Source of the DNA: Paenibacillus sp. A3
GTDB lineage: Bacteria > Bacillota > Bacilli > Paenibacillales > NBRC-103111
Assembly (NCBI RefSeq): GCF_001399685.1
Contig: NZ_JTHN01000006.1
Coordinates: 1-64,000, forward strand
DNA length: 64,000 nucleotides
Direction of reading: 5' to 3'
Shown here: piece after piece, positions 49,618 through 58,498 of the stretch
Layout: each line of letters opens with the position of its first letter
Numbering within the stretch: the stretch's first letter is position 1
Made by a program: the position numbers and the translations under genes
Notes under the pieces: generated by a model
Told to the model about the DNA's origin: nothing
What the model saw: only the letters and a program-made list of their open reading frames with translations
Databases searched by the model: none

Positions 49618-50568
49618 ATGAATCTGATTTATGTATTGCATAAGAGTTTTTTATGTAAGAGGGAGGCGCTTTCTATAAATTTGACGAAATATGAAATATT
49701 TTGTACGGTGGTCGAATTTCAGAGTTTGACAAAAGCGGGGGAGAAACTAAACTTGACACAGCCGGCAGTAAGTCACGCGGTTTCCAGTCTGGAGCAAGAA
49801 ATAGGATTTCCTTTGCTGATTAGAAACCGTTCCGGTATCAGTTTAACCAGTAATGGCGAACGAATACTGGAACCTATGCGCGAGATTGTCCGTTTGAATG
49901 AAAAATTGAAGCAAGAGTTTGCTTCCATCCGTGGTCTTGTAACAGGCACGGTATGCATCGGGACGTTCTCAAGTGTTTCCATCCAATGGCTGCCCGCGAT
50001 TCTCAAAGAGTTTCAACAAAAATATCCATTGATTGAAATCGAATTGCTAGAAGGAAATTACAACGATATTGAACAATGGGTTCTGAAGGGTTCGGTCGAT
50101 TTTGGTTTTATGGCATTACCCGTCTCGGGATCGTTAGAAGTGATGCCTTTAAAAAGAGATAAAATATTTTGTATTGTGCCTAAAGACCATGTTCTTCAGA
50201 AAGAGGATAAAATCAATATTGAGCAATTAAGAGAAGAGCCGTTTATCATGCCCAAGAAAGGGTGTGACTTGGATGTGAAGAGGATATTTTCAGAAAACAA
50301 TATTACACCAAAGGTGAAATATGAATTAGAGGATGACCATGCGATTATTGCGATGGTGAACAGCGGTATTGGGGTAAGCCTGCTTCCTGAAATGATTTTG
50401 TCGCATATCCCGGGCAATGTGAAAGTTCTTGAATTGGAAGGCGACTATTATCGCTCGATAGGTATCGCTATGGCTTCCAGAAAAAACATCTCCCCTGCGG
50501 CTAAAAAGTTTATAGATTGTGTCCAATCTTGGGTAAAACCAGCGGAAGCGGAGGAACACAAGAAATAA
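49618..50568 (+). CDS. LysR-family transcription regulator
   Basis: N-terminal winged helix-turn-helix (YEIFCTVVEFQSLTKAGEKLNLTQPAVSHAVSSLEQEIGFPLLIRN), then the periplasmic-binding-protein-like effector domain (GTVCIGTFSSVSIQWLPAILKEFQQKYP to YRSIGIAMASRK). The closest appearance is the CysL/CynR-type. Start is uncertain: ATG 49618 has no clear binding site; TTG 49681 lies 14 bases after GGGAGG and would remove 21 residues that are not part of the fold. Divergent from the ABM gene across about 75 bases, the standard arrangement for a LysR target. Confidence 0.88.
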   Translation: MNLIYVLHKSFLCKREALSINLTKYEIFCTVVEFQSLTKAGEKLNLTQPAVSHAVSSLEQEIGFPLLIRNRSGISLTSNGERILEPMREIVRLNEKLKQEFASIRGLVTGTVCIGTFSSVSIQWLPAILKEFQQKYPLIEIELLEGNYNDIEQWVLKGSVDFGFMALPVSGSLEVMPLKRDKIFCIVPKDHVLQKEDKINIEQLREEPFIMPKKGCDLDVKRIFSENNITPKVKYELEDDHAIIAMVNSGIGVSLLPEMILSHIPGNVKVLELEGDYYRSIGIAMASRKNISPAAKKFIDCVQSWVKPAEAEEHKK

Positions 50569-50600
50569 CGATAAAATATGATCCTGAATTTGATGCGAAA

Positions 50601-50627
50601 AAACCGCCTTTAAGGGCGGTTTGCTTT
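50601..50627 (+). terminator. Rho-independent terminator of the LysR gene
   Basis: AAACCGCC-TTTA-AGGGCGGTTT: stem with a short loop followed by GCTTTATTTT. Confidence 0.8.
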
Positions 50628-50816
50628 ATTTTAGATCGTTTAAATTGGTAATTTTTAGTAATACATCCGTGGGGCGCACTCTATCATCAGAATAACTCAT
50701 CGGAAAGAAAAAGTCTATTCTTTTTTTGCACGATCTTTTATATTCTATATACCGCTTTTGCAGGGGATGCAATGCAAGCTCTGCTTAGGCTAACGATTCA
50801 GAAGGAGGCTGCACGG

Positions 50817-52886
50817 ATGTTTAACGGTACGGAAGCGGAAGAAAGACGATATCTTGAGGTCATCGTTGGCAAGCTTCATCAAGCCCTGAAGGAGATGGAC
50901 GATAAAGTATCGTCCACTTACGAAGCCGTCATTGAAGCCAAGAAATACCTTTGGGACAATGCGGCTGTATTGGACCCGGCGGAGCGGGCGGCGAACCGGG
51001 TGGACGTGTCGCTAACCATTGACTTGGGGGAGAAAGCGATCGCCAAGCGCAGGCGGGTTCAGAAATTGCTGCAATCCCCCTACTTTGGGAGAGTGGACTT
51101 TAAGGAGGGACAGCAAACGAAACCGGATTCGTTCTATATCGGGGTACATTCCTTCACCGAAGACAACGGCCACGATAATTTAATCTACGATTGGCGCTCT
51201 CCTGTAGCCAGCATGTTTTATGATTTTGAGGTAGGCCAAGCGTTCTATTCGGCGCCCGTCGGAGAGGTGCGTGGCGAGATCGGCTTAAAGCGGCAGTACA
51301 AGATCAATCAAGGCGCGATGGAATATATGATCGAAAGCTCGATGACCATCCATGACGATGTCCTCCAAAAAGAGCTCAGCGGCCCTTCGAACGAGCGAAT
51401 GAAAAATATCGTGGCGACGATCCAAAAAGAACAGAACGCCATCATCCGGAATGAAGCGGCTCACGAACTGATCATTCAAGGCGTTGCGGGTTCGGGAAAA
51501 ACATCGGTCGCTTTGCACAGGGTTGCCTTTTTGTTGTATCGGTACAAGGAAACATTGAGCTCCAGGAATGTCTTGATCATTTCTCCCAACAAAGTGTTCT
51601 CCGATTATATCTCGAACGTGCTGCCCGAGCTGGGTGAAGAAAAGATCATGGAAGTGAGCCTGGAGGAGCTGGCTGCCAAGGAGCTGTCGGGAATCGGCAA
51701 GTTTCAGACGTTTTACGAGCAGGTATCCGAGCTGCTGGGAGGTACTGACGATGAAACGGATAACACCGTGATCGAACGGATCAAGTATAAAGCTGCCGCC
51801 GAGTTTGTCGGTCAAATGGATGCTTTTATTCAATATGCGGATGAGCAGTACTTCTCGCCTGAGGAGATGACCATCGATAAGGTGACGATTTCTAAGGAGG
51901 CTCTACTCGGCAGTTATCTGGCTTCCGGAAGGTTGCCCGTTAAAGCGAGGTTGGAGAAGACCGCAGCCCATGTTATGGCCAACTGCAAAGACGAAGACGG
52001 AAATCGGGTCTCCGCATCGGCTTCCAAAAAGATCAAGACGGCCGTCAAAAAAATGTTCAAATGCCAAGACGTCCTCTCCTTGTATAAGGAATTTTACCGA
52101 TATTTGGGCAGGCCTGACATGTACAAGCTAAAGCAGGGCAAGAAGCTGGAATATTCGGATGTGTTTCCGCTCATTTATTTGAAAATTTATTATGAGGGAG
52201 CGGCGCCGTTCGATCTCGTCAAGCATTTGCTGGTGGATGAGATGCAGGATTATACGCCGATCCAATACGCGGTTTTATCGAAGCTATTCAAATGCAAGAA
52301 AACGATTCTGGGCGACAGCAGCCAATCCGTGAATCCTTATTCTTCGTCTTCGTTAGCCGAAATTAAGAAGGTGTTCCCCGAGGCGGACACGGTCGAGCTG
52401 TTAAAAAGCTACCGTTCGACCGTTGAAATTACAACGTTTGCCCAGAGGTTAAAGCCTAACAGCAAACTGATCCCGATCGAACGGCATGGCGAGGAGCCGC
52501 TCATCCTACCGTGTCACAGTCCAAGGGATGAAATGGATACGGTAGGGAGACTGACCGGCGATTTCTTGGCGTCGGGACATCATTCGCTCGGGATCATCTG
52601 CAAGACGCACGCCCAAGCCGAAGACGTGTACGCGAAGCTGAAGGATATGGGGCATATGATTCATTTGCTGGATTTCAACAGCGAGCAATTCCACGAAGGC
52701 ATCGTCATCACCTATGCGCATTTGGCGAAAGGCTTGGAGTTCGATCAAGTCATCGTACCGTTTGCTGACGCATCGACGTATCGGACGGAGCTGGATAAAA
52801 GCCTGCTCTATATCGCCTGCTCCCGGGCCATGCACAAATTGATCGTGACTTGCGCCGGAGAGATCACTCCTTTTCTAAAACCATAG
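50817..52886 (+). CDS. helD: HelD-like RNA polymerase-recycling UvrD-family helicase
   Basis: Superfamily 1 ATPase that clears stalled RNA polymerase in Bacillota. N-terminal coiled coil (residues 1-100), an insert-containing UvrD-like core with Walker A GVAGSGKTS (K228), LLVDEMQDYTPIQY (Walker B), the motif III/IV region GDSSQSVNPYSS and ..LLKSYRSTVEI, and TYAHLAKGLEFDQVIV near the C terminus. ATG 50817 has AAGGAGG eight bases upstream; the 15-codon extension is unsupported. 689 residues, a little shorter than Bacillus subtilis HelD (YvgS). Single gene. HelD relatives can give rifampicin tolerance. Confidence 0.9.
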   Translation: MFNGTEAEERRYLEVIVGKLHQALKEMDDKVSSTYEAVIEAKKYLWDNAAVLDPAERAANRVDVSLTIDLGEKAIAKRRRVQKLLQSPYFGRVDFKEGQQTKPDSFYIGVHSFTEDNGHDNLIYDWRSPVASMFYDFEVGQAFYSAPVGEVRGEIGLKRQYKINQGAMEYMIESSMTIHDDVLQKELSGPSNERMKNIVATIQKEQNAIIRNEAAHELIIQGVAGSGKTSVALHRVAFLLYRYKETLSSRNVLIISPNKVFSDYISNVLPELGEEKIMEVSLEELAAKELSGIGKFQTFYEQVSELLGGTDDETDNTVIERIKYKAAAEFVGQMDAFIQYADEQYFSPEEMTIDKVTISKEALLGSYLASGRLPVKARLEKTAAHVMANCKDEDGNRVSASASKKIKTAVKKMFKCQDVLSLYKEFYRYLGRPDMYKLKQGKKLEYSDVFPLIYLKIYYEGAAPFDLVKHLLVDEMQDYTPIQYAVLSKLFKCKKTILGDSSQSVNPYSSSSLAEIKKVFPEADTVELLKSYRSTVEITTFAQRLKPNSKLIPIERHGEEPLILPCHSPRDEMDTVGRLTGDFLASGHHSLGIICKTHAQAEDVYAKLKDMGHMIHLLDFNSEQFHEGIVITYAHLAKGLEFDQVIVPFADASTYRTELDKSLLYIACSRAMHKLIVTCAGEITPFLKP

Positions 52887-52909
52887 GTGAGGCCTATGGT
52901 TTTTATTAT
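52877..52909 (+). terminator. Terminator overlapping the helD stop codon
   Basis: AAAACCATAGG and CCTATGGTTTTT pair across TGAGG. The helD TAG stop (52884-52886) lies inside the left arm, so termination begins within the coding end. Confidence 0.8.
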
Positions 52910-52919
52910 AACAATTGAA

Positions 52920-52948
52920 TTGATTGATGAAAGGGACGGGATTATACT
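52920..52948 (+). promoter_or_regulatory. SigA-type promoter of the MOSC-ctaB2 pair
   Basis: TTGATT (52920-52925) and TATACT (52943-52948) are separated by 17 bases. The MOSC gene starts about 38 bases beyond the -10. Confidence 0.55.
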
Positions 52949-52985
52949 CTAGTCATGCAGCAAGGTGAAAGTCGGGGTGGTTACA

Positions 52986-53669
52986 ATGAAGCCTGTGGAA
53001 ATCCTTTCGATCAATACGAGCAAACCGGTAGAAGTGCAGTTTAACAATAAAGACGTCTCCACCGGCATTTTCAAGACACCGGTTGACGGGGAGTTGTTTT
53101 TATCGTGGGTGAATTTCGAGGGAGACGGACAGGCGGATCTTGTGCATCACGGAGGCAGGGAGAAGGCGGTATGCGTCTATCCTTACGAGCACTATCCGTT
53201 CTGGGAGAAGGAATTGCAAAGAACGTTGGAATACGGCGCATTCGGGGAAAATCTGACGGTCCGGGGAATGCTGGAGGAGGATGTTTGCATCGGCGATAGG
53301 TTTAAGCTTGGCGAAGCGATCGTTCAGGTTAGTCAACCGAGGCAGCCATGCTACAAGCTGTCCGTGCGGTACGGATTGCCCGACATGCCGCTGAAGGTTC
53401 AGGATACGGGGTACACCGGCTTTTATTTCCGCGTGCTGAAAGAAGGGGTCGTATCCCGGCGTGACGGGCTGACACGCATTTTTCCCCATCCGAAAGCCGT
53501 TTCCGTGGCCTATGCCAACCGGATCATGCACTGTGAGAAGGACCATATCGAGGGCATCAAGAAAATACTGGAAGTCGATGAATTGTCCGTCAACTGGAGA
53601 AGGACATTTCAGAAGCGCCTGGACGGGATCGAAGGGGATACCACGGAAAGACTGACCGGCAATAAATAA
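52986..53669 (+). CDS. MOSC domain-containing protein (YiiM-like)
   Basis: Molybdenum-cofactor-sulfurase C-terminal-type beta-barrel. VDGELFLSWVNFEGDGQADLVHHGGREKAVCVYPYEHYPFW, YGAFGENLTVRGM and QVSQPRQPCYKLSVRYG with the conserved cysteine are typical. The C-terminal 3-alpha domain (ANRIMHCEKDHIEGIKKILEVDELSVNWRRTFQKRL) matches YiiM/YflK, which take part in reduction of N-hydroxylated compounds. ATG 52986 after GGGGTGG is preferred over GTG 52965. 34 bases before the second haem O synthase gene. Confidence 0.9.
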   Translation: MKPVEILSINTSKPVEVQFNNKDVSTGIFKTPVDGELFLSWVNFEGDGQADLVHHGGREKAVCVYPYEHYPFWEKELQRTLEYGAFGENLTVRGMLEEDVCIGDRFKLGEAIVQVSQPRQPCYKLSVRYGLPDMPLKVQDTGYTGFYFRVLKEGVVSRRDGLTRIFPHPKAVSVAYANRIMHCEKDHIEGIKKILEVDELSVNWRRTFQKRLDGIEGDTTERLTGNK

Positions 53670-53702
53670 TATAATACTCTTGAAAAGGAGGCGCTAGCGG
53701 GA

Positions 53703-54569
53703 TTGGCGAGCGTGTGGAAAGACTGGATTTCTGTAGTAAAGCCGAGAATTATGACCTCCAACCTGTTTGGCGCGTTTGCCGGGTATTGTCTTGCATCGCG
53801 GTGGGAGTTCGAATGGCCCGGCTTGGCCTTCATGCTGATGGGGGCGGCATTAACCATTGCGGCGGCCTCGATCGGGAATAATTACTTGGACCGGTTCCGG
53901 GATGTCCACATGGAGCGGACAAGAAACCGGCCGCTGCCCGGCGGACGGCTGAACCCCCGGATCGTAGCGGGGGCCGGAATGGCAGCGGGCTTGGCCGGCT
54001 TGGCCGTTCTGTACGTATTCGTGAATCCGTTAAGCATGGCGCTGGGCTTCGTCGGCATCTTTGTTTACGTAGTGATCTATACGGTATGGCTGAAGCCGAC
54101 GTCGACATGGAGCACATCCGTCGGAGGGATTTCCGGGGCGATGCCGCCCATGATCGGCTACTGCGGTTTTTCCAATGAGTTGAATCTGGGAGCATGGCTT
54201 TTATTTCTCGTCATGTTCTTATGGCAGCCGCCGCATTTTTGGGCGCTTGGGATCTTGAAGAAGGACGAGTACCGGGCGGCGGGCTACCCGCTGCTCCCTG
54301 TCGTAAAAGGCGTCCGCCGTACCAAATGGCAAATGCTGCCCTATGTCGCGGCTTTATTTCCGGTGACTTATTTGCTGTATGCTCACGACTGGGTCAGTGT
54401 CGCTTATTTGCTGATCTCTATCGTTCTGCTCGGCATTTGGTTTTTGCAATGCCTCAGCGGCTTATTTACGAAGGACGACCGGGGTTGGGCGAAAGCCAGC
54501 TTCAAGTTTTCTCTGTACTATTTAACTTTGTCGTTTTTGATCATTATCGTCGAAACAGCTTGGCGATAG
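53703..54569 (+). CDS. Haem O synthase, second copy (CtaB/CtaO-like)
   Basis: UbiA-type prenyltransferase, 288 residues. The motifs parallel the first copy (28405-29319): NNYLDRFRDVHMERTRNRPLPGGRL, TVWLKPTSTWSTSVGGISGAMPPMIGYCGF and LWQPPHFWALGILKKDEYRAAGYPLLP. It is somewhat shorter at the N terminus. Bacillus subtilis also has two copies (ctaB and ctaO). TTG 53703 follows AAAAGGAGG by about 12 bases; no ATG is available. It shares a transcript with the MOSC gene, not with an oxidase. Confidence 0.9.
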   Translation: MASVWKDWISVVKPRIMTSNLFGAFAGYCLASRWEFEWPGLAFMLMGAALTIAAASIGNNYLDRFRDVHMERTRNRPLPGGRLNPRIVAGAGMAAGLAGLAVLYVFVNPLSMALGFVGIFVYVVIYTVWLKPTSTWSTSVGGISGAMPPMIGYCGFSNELNLGAWLLFLVMFLWQPPHFWALGILKKDEYRAAGYPLLPVVKGVRRTKWQMLPYVAALFPVTYLLYAHDWVSVAYLLISIVLLGIWFLQCLSGLFTKDDRGWAKASFKFSLYYLTLSFLIIIVETAWR

Positions 54570-54604
54570 CCCCCGGAGGAGCTCCGAACGCTTGATCGCG
54601 CAGC

Positions 54605-55189
54605 CTATAAGAAGATCGAGATTGCGCTGTACAGCAGCAACAATCCCATGGCGATATGAAATGGCCGTTCGTAGTTGGACAAAAACTTTTGAAACAACGA
54701 GCCGAACACCGCCCACATGAACGTGGACAAGAACCCTACAAACGCAAGCAGCACGGAAAAGAGCAGCAAGCTCAGGCCGGACTTGTAGAACGGAATGACG
54801 AAGGTGGAGATGGCCGTAATCCCGTACAGAATCCCCTTGGGGTTAATAAATTGCAAAATAAATCCCGTAAAGAACGAGTTTAACGTGTCGTTAGCTTGTT
54901 CTTTATTTTGCGTTTTACTCGTTTTCATAATTTTGAAGGCGAGGTAGGCCATATACAGACTCCCCAACAGGTTCATCACGAACTTAATCCTCGGGATATA
55001 ATTGTATAAAATCAGATTGAAAAAGCTGGACAACAGCATAATGGCAAAAAATCCGACGGTGACGCCAAAAATAAACCGAAATGTCTTTCTTAGCCCGTGT
55101 TTATTCGCGTTGGACATCGCCATGATGTTATTGGGGCCGGGCGTGAAGCTCGTCGCAATGATGTACGACAGGAAAGGAAGGATAAGCAT
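54605..55189 (-). CDS. LysE/RhtB-family amino-acid exporter
   Basis: Six-helix exporter, 194 residues. LILPFLSYIIATSFTPGPNNIMAMSNANKHG is the family signature (TPGPN), followed by LGSLYMAYLAFKIM and FVNPKG-like FINPKGILYGI. Substrates in the family include lysine, threonine, homoserine lactone and cysteine pathway metabolites. The start is ATG 55189 with GAGGTG six bases upstream. Convergent with the ctaB2 gene, divergent from the PadR gene, which may control it. Confidence 0.88.
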   Translation of the reverse strand: MLILPFLSYIIATSFTPGPNNIMAMSNANKHGLRKTFRFIFGVTVGFFAIMLLSSFFNLILYNYIPRIKFVMNLLGSLYMAYLAFKIMKTSKTQNKEQANDTLNSFFTGFILQFINPKGILYGITAISTFVIPFYKSGLSLLLFSVLLAFVGFLSTFMWAVFGSLFQKFLSNYERPFHIAMGLLLLYSAISIFL

Positions 55190-55354
55190 CGTTCGCACCT
55201 CTATGTATGTTATAGTAAATGAATTGTACGTTATGACATATTTACGTGCGTTATGATTATACAACGAGAATGCGATGTTGCACAACCGTCATTTCAAGGG
55301 AGTTTGTTTGCTTGCGTTTTTTCGCGGCACATGCTATTTTTTAGTTAAATTTAT

Positions 55355-55372
55355 TTATTCAAATTTGAATAA
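55355..55372. promoter_or_regulatory. Perfect 18-bp palindrome upstream of the PadR gene
   Basis: TTATTCAAATTTGAATAA, ending 17 bases before the preferred GTG start. A perfect dyad in this place is likely to be the operator of the PadR regulator or of another repressor controlling the PadR-hydrolase operon and possibly the divergent LysE gene. Confidence 0.55.
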
Positions 55373-55388
55373 AATTGAGGTGACTGCG

Positions 55389-55919
55389 GTGATCCGCTTA
55401 ATCGTGCTGGGCATGCTTGCGAGACAATCGATGCACGGCTACGACCTGATTCAGCAGTTGGAGAAAGACCGGGTCGACTTATGGTCGAACGTGCTGCCCG
55501 GGTCGATCTATCATGCGCTGCGGCAGCTGGCCAAGGAAGGCTGCGTGCAAATCCGGGATACGGAGAGAAGCGGCAATAAGACGAGAGCGGTGTACGAAAT
55601 CACGCCGCAAGGCAGCGAGCTGCTGCTGAGCTTAATCGCAGAAGCGATGAGCGTCCCGTCCACCGAATTCCCTTCGGCTTTCTACGCGGCTCTGTTCATG
55701 ATGGGCCGGCTGCCGAAGAAGGAAGTGATCCGGTGCCTCGATCAGCAGATGGCAGGGCTGGAGCACAAAATTGCGCTTTGGAACAAGGGTGAGCCGGGTA
55801 AAGCGGAGCTATCCGGTAACCCTCGGCTTGTGCGGCAGGTGTTTGCCAATGGCATCGCCCATATGGAGCTGGACTTGCAGTTGTTGAAGCAAATTAAACA
55901 GGACTTGGAGGAGTCATGA
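55389..55919 (+). CDS. PadR-family transcription regulator
   Basis: N-terminal winged helix (RLIVLGMLARQSMHGYDLIQQLEKD, LWSNVLPGSIYHALRQLAKEGCVQIRDTERSGNKTRAVYEITPQGSELL) and a C-terminal helical domain like the Vir_act_alpha_C type. 176 residues from GTG 55389, with TGAGGTG six bases upstream; the longer frame is unlikely. The stop overlaps the next gene (ATGA), so it is coupled to the hydrolase. A perfect palindrome lies just upstream. Confidence 0.88.
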   Translation: MIRLIVLGMLARQSMHGYDLIQQLEKDRVDLWSNVLPGSIYHALRQLAKEGCVQIRDTERSGNKTRAVYEITPQGSELLLSLIAEAMSVPSTEFPSAFYAALFMMGRLPKKEVIRCLDQQMAGLEHKIALWNKGEPGKAELSGNPRLVRQVFANGIAHMELDLQLLKQIKQDLEES

Positions 55920-57172
55920 TGGAACCGGTATGGAGCATCGGGCAGGCGACGAACAGGATCGACGGAACTTTGGAGCTGGGGATCGGGTATTTAACCCCTG
56001 GGCAAAAGATCATGTTGGAAGCATTCGCGCAAGACGATCTGGGGCAGGTGTGGCGTTCCTTCGGCACATATCGGGCCGAAGATCAGGGGACGGTGGATAT
56101 GGCGAGGACGGCTCCTGAAGAGGGTACCTACGACGGAATCGATGCGAACGGATTGCTTTGGTCGATGCGTCCGGTTTTGCGTTCGGACGGTGCTTACTTT
56201 ATGAAAAGCAGCAGTGCGCCGCATGCGGTTACCTTCCGGTTGTCCTCCGACGGCGTCTTGCTTGGTGAACGCACCGTCGACCTTCATCTTGTATCCGCCG
56301 ATGTTCGGGTAACGGAAATTACGGAGCCGTTCGCGGGCAAATATTTTTGCCCCGAGGCTTCAGAACGCGGACCGCTTCCTGCCGTGCTGGTGCTGGGAGG
56401 ATCGGCCGGCGGCTTGCTATGGTCCGAGCAGATGGCCGCTCTCTTGAGCGCGCATGGCTTCGCGGCGTTGGCGCTGGCCTATTTCGACTGGCAGGGCCGC
56501 TCGGGCCTGCCGAACCAGCTAGCGGAGGTGCCGCTTGAGGCTGTGGACCGCGCGATGCGCTGGCTGCAGGCGCAGCCGGGAGTCGACGCAGCCAGAGCCG
56601 GAGTCATGGGTCTTTCCAAAGGAAGCGAGCTGGCGCTGCTCCACGCTTCCCTATACCCGCAGGCTGTCCGGGCCGTCGTCGGCTATTCGCCTGCGTCTCA
56701 TGTATTTGAAGGCATCAGTATCGCGCCTGTCAGCCGCCGATCCTCCTGGACGCACGAAGGCCGGCCGCTTCCGTATCTTCCGTACCCCGGAGGGCCGAAG
56801 AGCTGGACCCCTGCCGAGCTTGCGCAGTTGCGGAAGCTCCACGAGCAGGCGCTGGAGATTTCGACGGACGAGGAGCTGGAAGCGGCCCGTATCCCTGCGG
56901 AAGCGATGCGCGCTCCGGCGCTGCTGATTACGGGCGCGTATGATGCGACATGGCCGGCCGCCGAAATGGCGGAGGGAGTGCTGCAAACGCTGAAGAAGTG
57001 CGGATACCGCTGGGAAGCGCGTCACGAGCATTTTCCGGAGGCGGGCCATCTCATTGACATTCCGAATCTGCCGGTGACCGCAGAGCATGGAGTCCGGGCC
57101 GAAGCTGCGGCTGCTGCGGCCCGCGAAGCGTGGCGGGATGCGCTGACCTTTTTGCGAAGGAACCTTGCCTGA
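55916..57172 (+). CDS. Acyl-CoA thioester hydrolase/BAAT-family protein
   Basis: N-terminal immunoglobulin-like thioesterase domain (residues 1-140) and C-terminal alpha/beta hydrolase domain (about 150-410). PAVLVLGGSAGGLLWSEQMAALLSAHGFAALALAYF, the nucleophile elbow MGLSKGSELAL, the acid GAYDATWP and the histidine EAGHLIDIP are in the order known for acyl-CoA thioesterases (there Cys or Ser; here Ser). 418 residues. Likely hydrolyses acyl-CoA or transfers an acyl chain. Coupled to the PadR gene, its probable regulator. A hairpin overlaps the stop codon. Confidence 0.88.
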   Translation: MMEPVWSIGQATNRIDGTLELGIGYLTPGQKIMLEAFAQDDLGQVWRSFGTYRAEDQGTVDMARTAPEEGTYDGIDANGLLWSMRPVLRSDGAYFMKSSSAPHAVTFRLSSDGVLLGERTVDLHLVSADVRVTEITEPFAGKYFCPEASERGPLPAVLVLGGSAGGLLWSEQMAALLSAHGFAALALAYFDWQGRSGLPNQLAEVPLEAVDRAMRWLQAQPGVDAARAGVMGLSKGSELALLHASLYPQAVRAVVGYSPASHVFEGISIAPVSRRSSWTHEGRPLPYLPYPGGPKSWTPAELAQLRKLHEQALEISTDEELEAARIPAEAMRAPALLITGAYDATWPAAEMAEGVLQTLKKCGYRWEARHEHFPEAGHLIDIPNLPVTAEHGVRAEAAAAAAREAWRDALTFLRRNLA

Positions 57173-57184
57173 TCAGGCAAGGTT
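57161..57184. terminator. Perfect hairpin overlapping the BAAT-family stop codon
   Basis: AACCTTGCCTGA and its exact complement abut as a 24-base palindrome, followed by an AT-rich stretch with several T residues. The hydrolase stop (57170-57172) lies in the left arm. Termination strength is uncertain because the T tract is interrupted. Confidence 0.55.
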
Positions 57185-57189
57185 ATTTA

Positions 57190-57291
57190 TTATTCGTACT
57201 CCCGTCCCAGTTGATTGGCGCGTTCCAGCAGACTCGCAATATGCTCCTTCGATTCGGAAAGGGTGTCGTATATTACGGCGTCGCGGATCAT
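57190..57291 (-). pseudogene. Small minus-strand remnant (C-terminal tail)
   Basis: It reads MIRDAVIYDTLSESKEHIAS followed by LLERANQLGREYE and a stop, a helical protein tail of 33 residues. There is no ribosome binding site before the ATG. The ATG lies inside the SRPBCC remnant on the other strand, which suggests that two broken genes are joined near 57285. Which gene it came from is not recognised. Confidence 0.35.
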
Positions 57292-57474
57292 TGGGTAACC
57301 GTCGCCACCGGCCAAACGATCCTGAATCCGATGCGGGTCGTTCCCAACGGCTCGGGCTGCGAGATAGTCTTCACGGCGTTCCGTCAGCCCGGGGTATCGG
57401 ATGAAAGCTTCGCGAACGACACGGCGATGATCGAGAGCGACTTGCGAACGTTAAAGCGGATCATGGAAAAGTAA
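57280..57474 (+). pseudogene. C-terminal remnant of an SRPBCC/polyketide-cyclase-like protein
   Basis: DHWVTVATGQTILNPMRVVPNG and the following EIVFTAFRQPGVSDESFAND, MIESDLRTLKRIMEK match the last 60 or so residues of SRPBCC-family proteins (Bet v 1-like). The first half of the fold is gone and the sequence upstream codes in another strand. No start site. A deletion or inversion scar is likely. Confidence 0.55.
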
Positions 57475-57639
57475 TTTTTTTGAACGGGGAAAAACCGTAA
57501 ATCGATGGCATGATGCGTCGAGGAGCGGTTTTCTTTTTGATTCCATTAGGCAGGAAATCTGAATCATAAGGAGAAACTTTCCATATGAATATTTATAGTT
57601 GAAAGTGCGGGATGATTAAATAGGCGAGGAGTTTTTACA

Positions 57640-58221
57640 ATGGCAGAATTAATCAAAATTAGAGGCAGTGTGTTTATCGGCGGTATGCTCTATCTGCCCC
57701 CAATTCAAGATCCGTCTACAGGCATGATCTATGAATATCAGGCGGATGCCAGGGAATTTACTCCGTACGCGGTAAACACCGGGCGTTGCCGTGTGGAGCA
57801 GGAAGTGGTCATCGACTTTGTTAAGCAACGAATTACATCTTTTGCCAATACGGGTATCACCGTGCTCAAATTGACTGCTCCGGACGGTTCCGTCGAGTAC
57901 AAACAAGGAAAAGCGTCTACAGACGGTATTCGCGTTAAAGACGAAGTGTGGAACGGGGATACGGTATCGTTAACCATGCAAGCGAGCGCAAGCAATCCGC
58001 TTCGTCTTGATGCGCCGACGGTAGACTACTCTCTGCAAATTACCGCGTATAAGGATGGCACCGTGCAGGTGAAGGGCAGTCATGACGGGTTTCCTTGCTT
58101 CGAGTTCTATAAACAAGTGGATTTTGGGGAATTTCAACTCTTGTACGCCCATGACTTTCGGAAGACGGGCGATACGCCAGCCGCAATGGCTGGGGAGATG
58201 GAGTATCATTTTGAAGCATAA
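57640..58221 (+). CDS. DUF3238-like protein
   Basis: 193 residues, soluble, beta-rich. The run NPLRLDAPTVDYSLQITAYK, VQVKGSHDGFPCFEFYK and LYAHDFRKTGDTPAAMAGEMEY is close to the pattern I know from DUF3238 proteins of Bacillus and Paenibacillus, whose role is not known. ATG 57640 follows GGCGAGGAG. Flanked on both sides by gene remnants. No signal peptide. Confidence 0.65.
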   Translation: MAELIKIRGSVFIGGMLYLPPIQDPSTGMIYEYQADAREFTPYAVNTGRCRVEQEVVIDFVKQRITSFANTGITVLKLTAPDGSVEYKQGKASTDGIRVKDEVWNGDTVSLTMQASASNPLRLDAPTVDYSLQITAYKDGTVQVKGSHDGFPCFEFYKQVDFGEFQLLYAHDFRKTGDTPAAMAGEMEYHFEA

Positions 58222-58359
58222 GAGCATGGTACAACGGATAGTAAAGGGGTCACAATACATCCCGAAGAGGTTGCAAGGTACAGCCGGTTTAAGGAAGAAT
58301 TAGCTCAGCGCTTCGAAAACACAAGTGAATATAGTCCGGCAAAGAAAACGTTTGTATAA
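58222..58359 (+). pseudogene. C-terminal remnant, GrpB-like
   Basis: Directly after the DUF3238 stop one frame is open to 58359 with protein-like content: VTIHPEEVARYSRFKEELAQ, RFENTSEYSPAKKTFV. YSRFKEELAQRF resembles the tail of GrpB/UPF0157 nucleotidyltransferase-like proteins. No start codon or binding site and only 45 codons. Read as a fragment of a lost gene. Confidence 0.4.
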
Positions 58360-58498
58360 AAAACGAGGCCGGGATGTGCATTGTCAGAAGCAAACGGCGG
58401 GAGATACAATGGACGGGAACGAATTGAGAATGAGAATCATTATTTATTCGAAGCTTGTATTCGTTACATTGCAGCTTATTTGGGAGAGGATCGGAATC

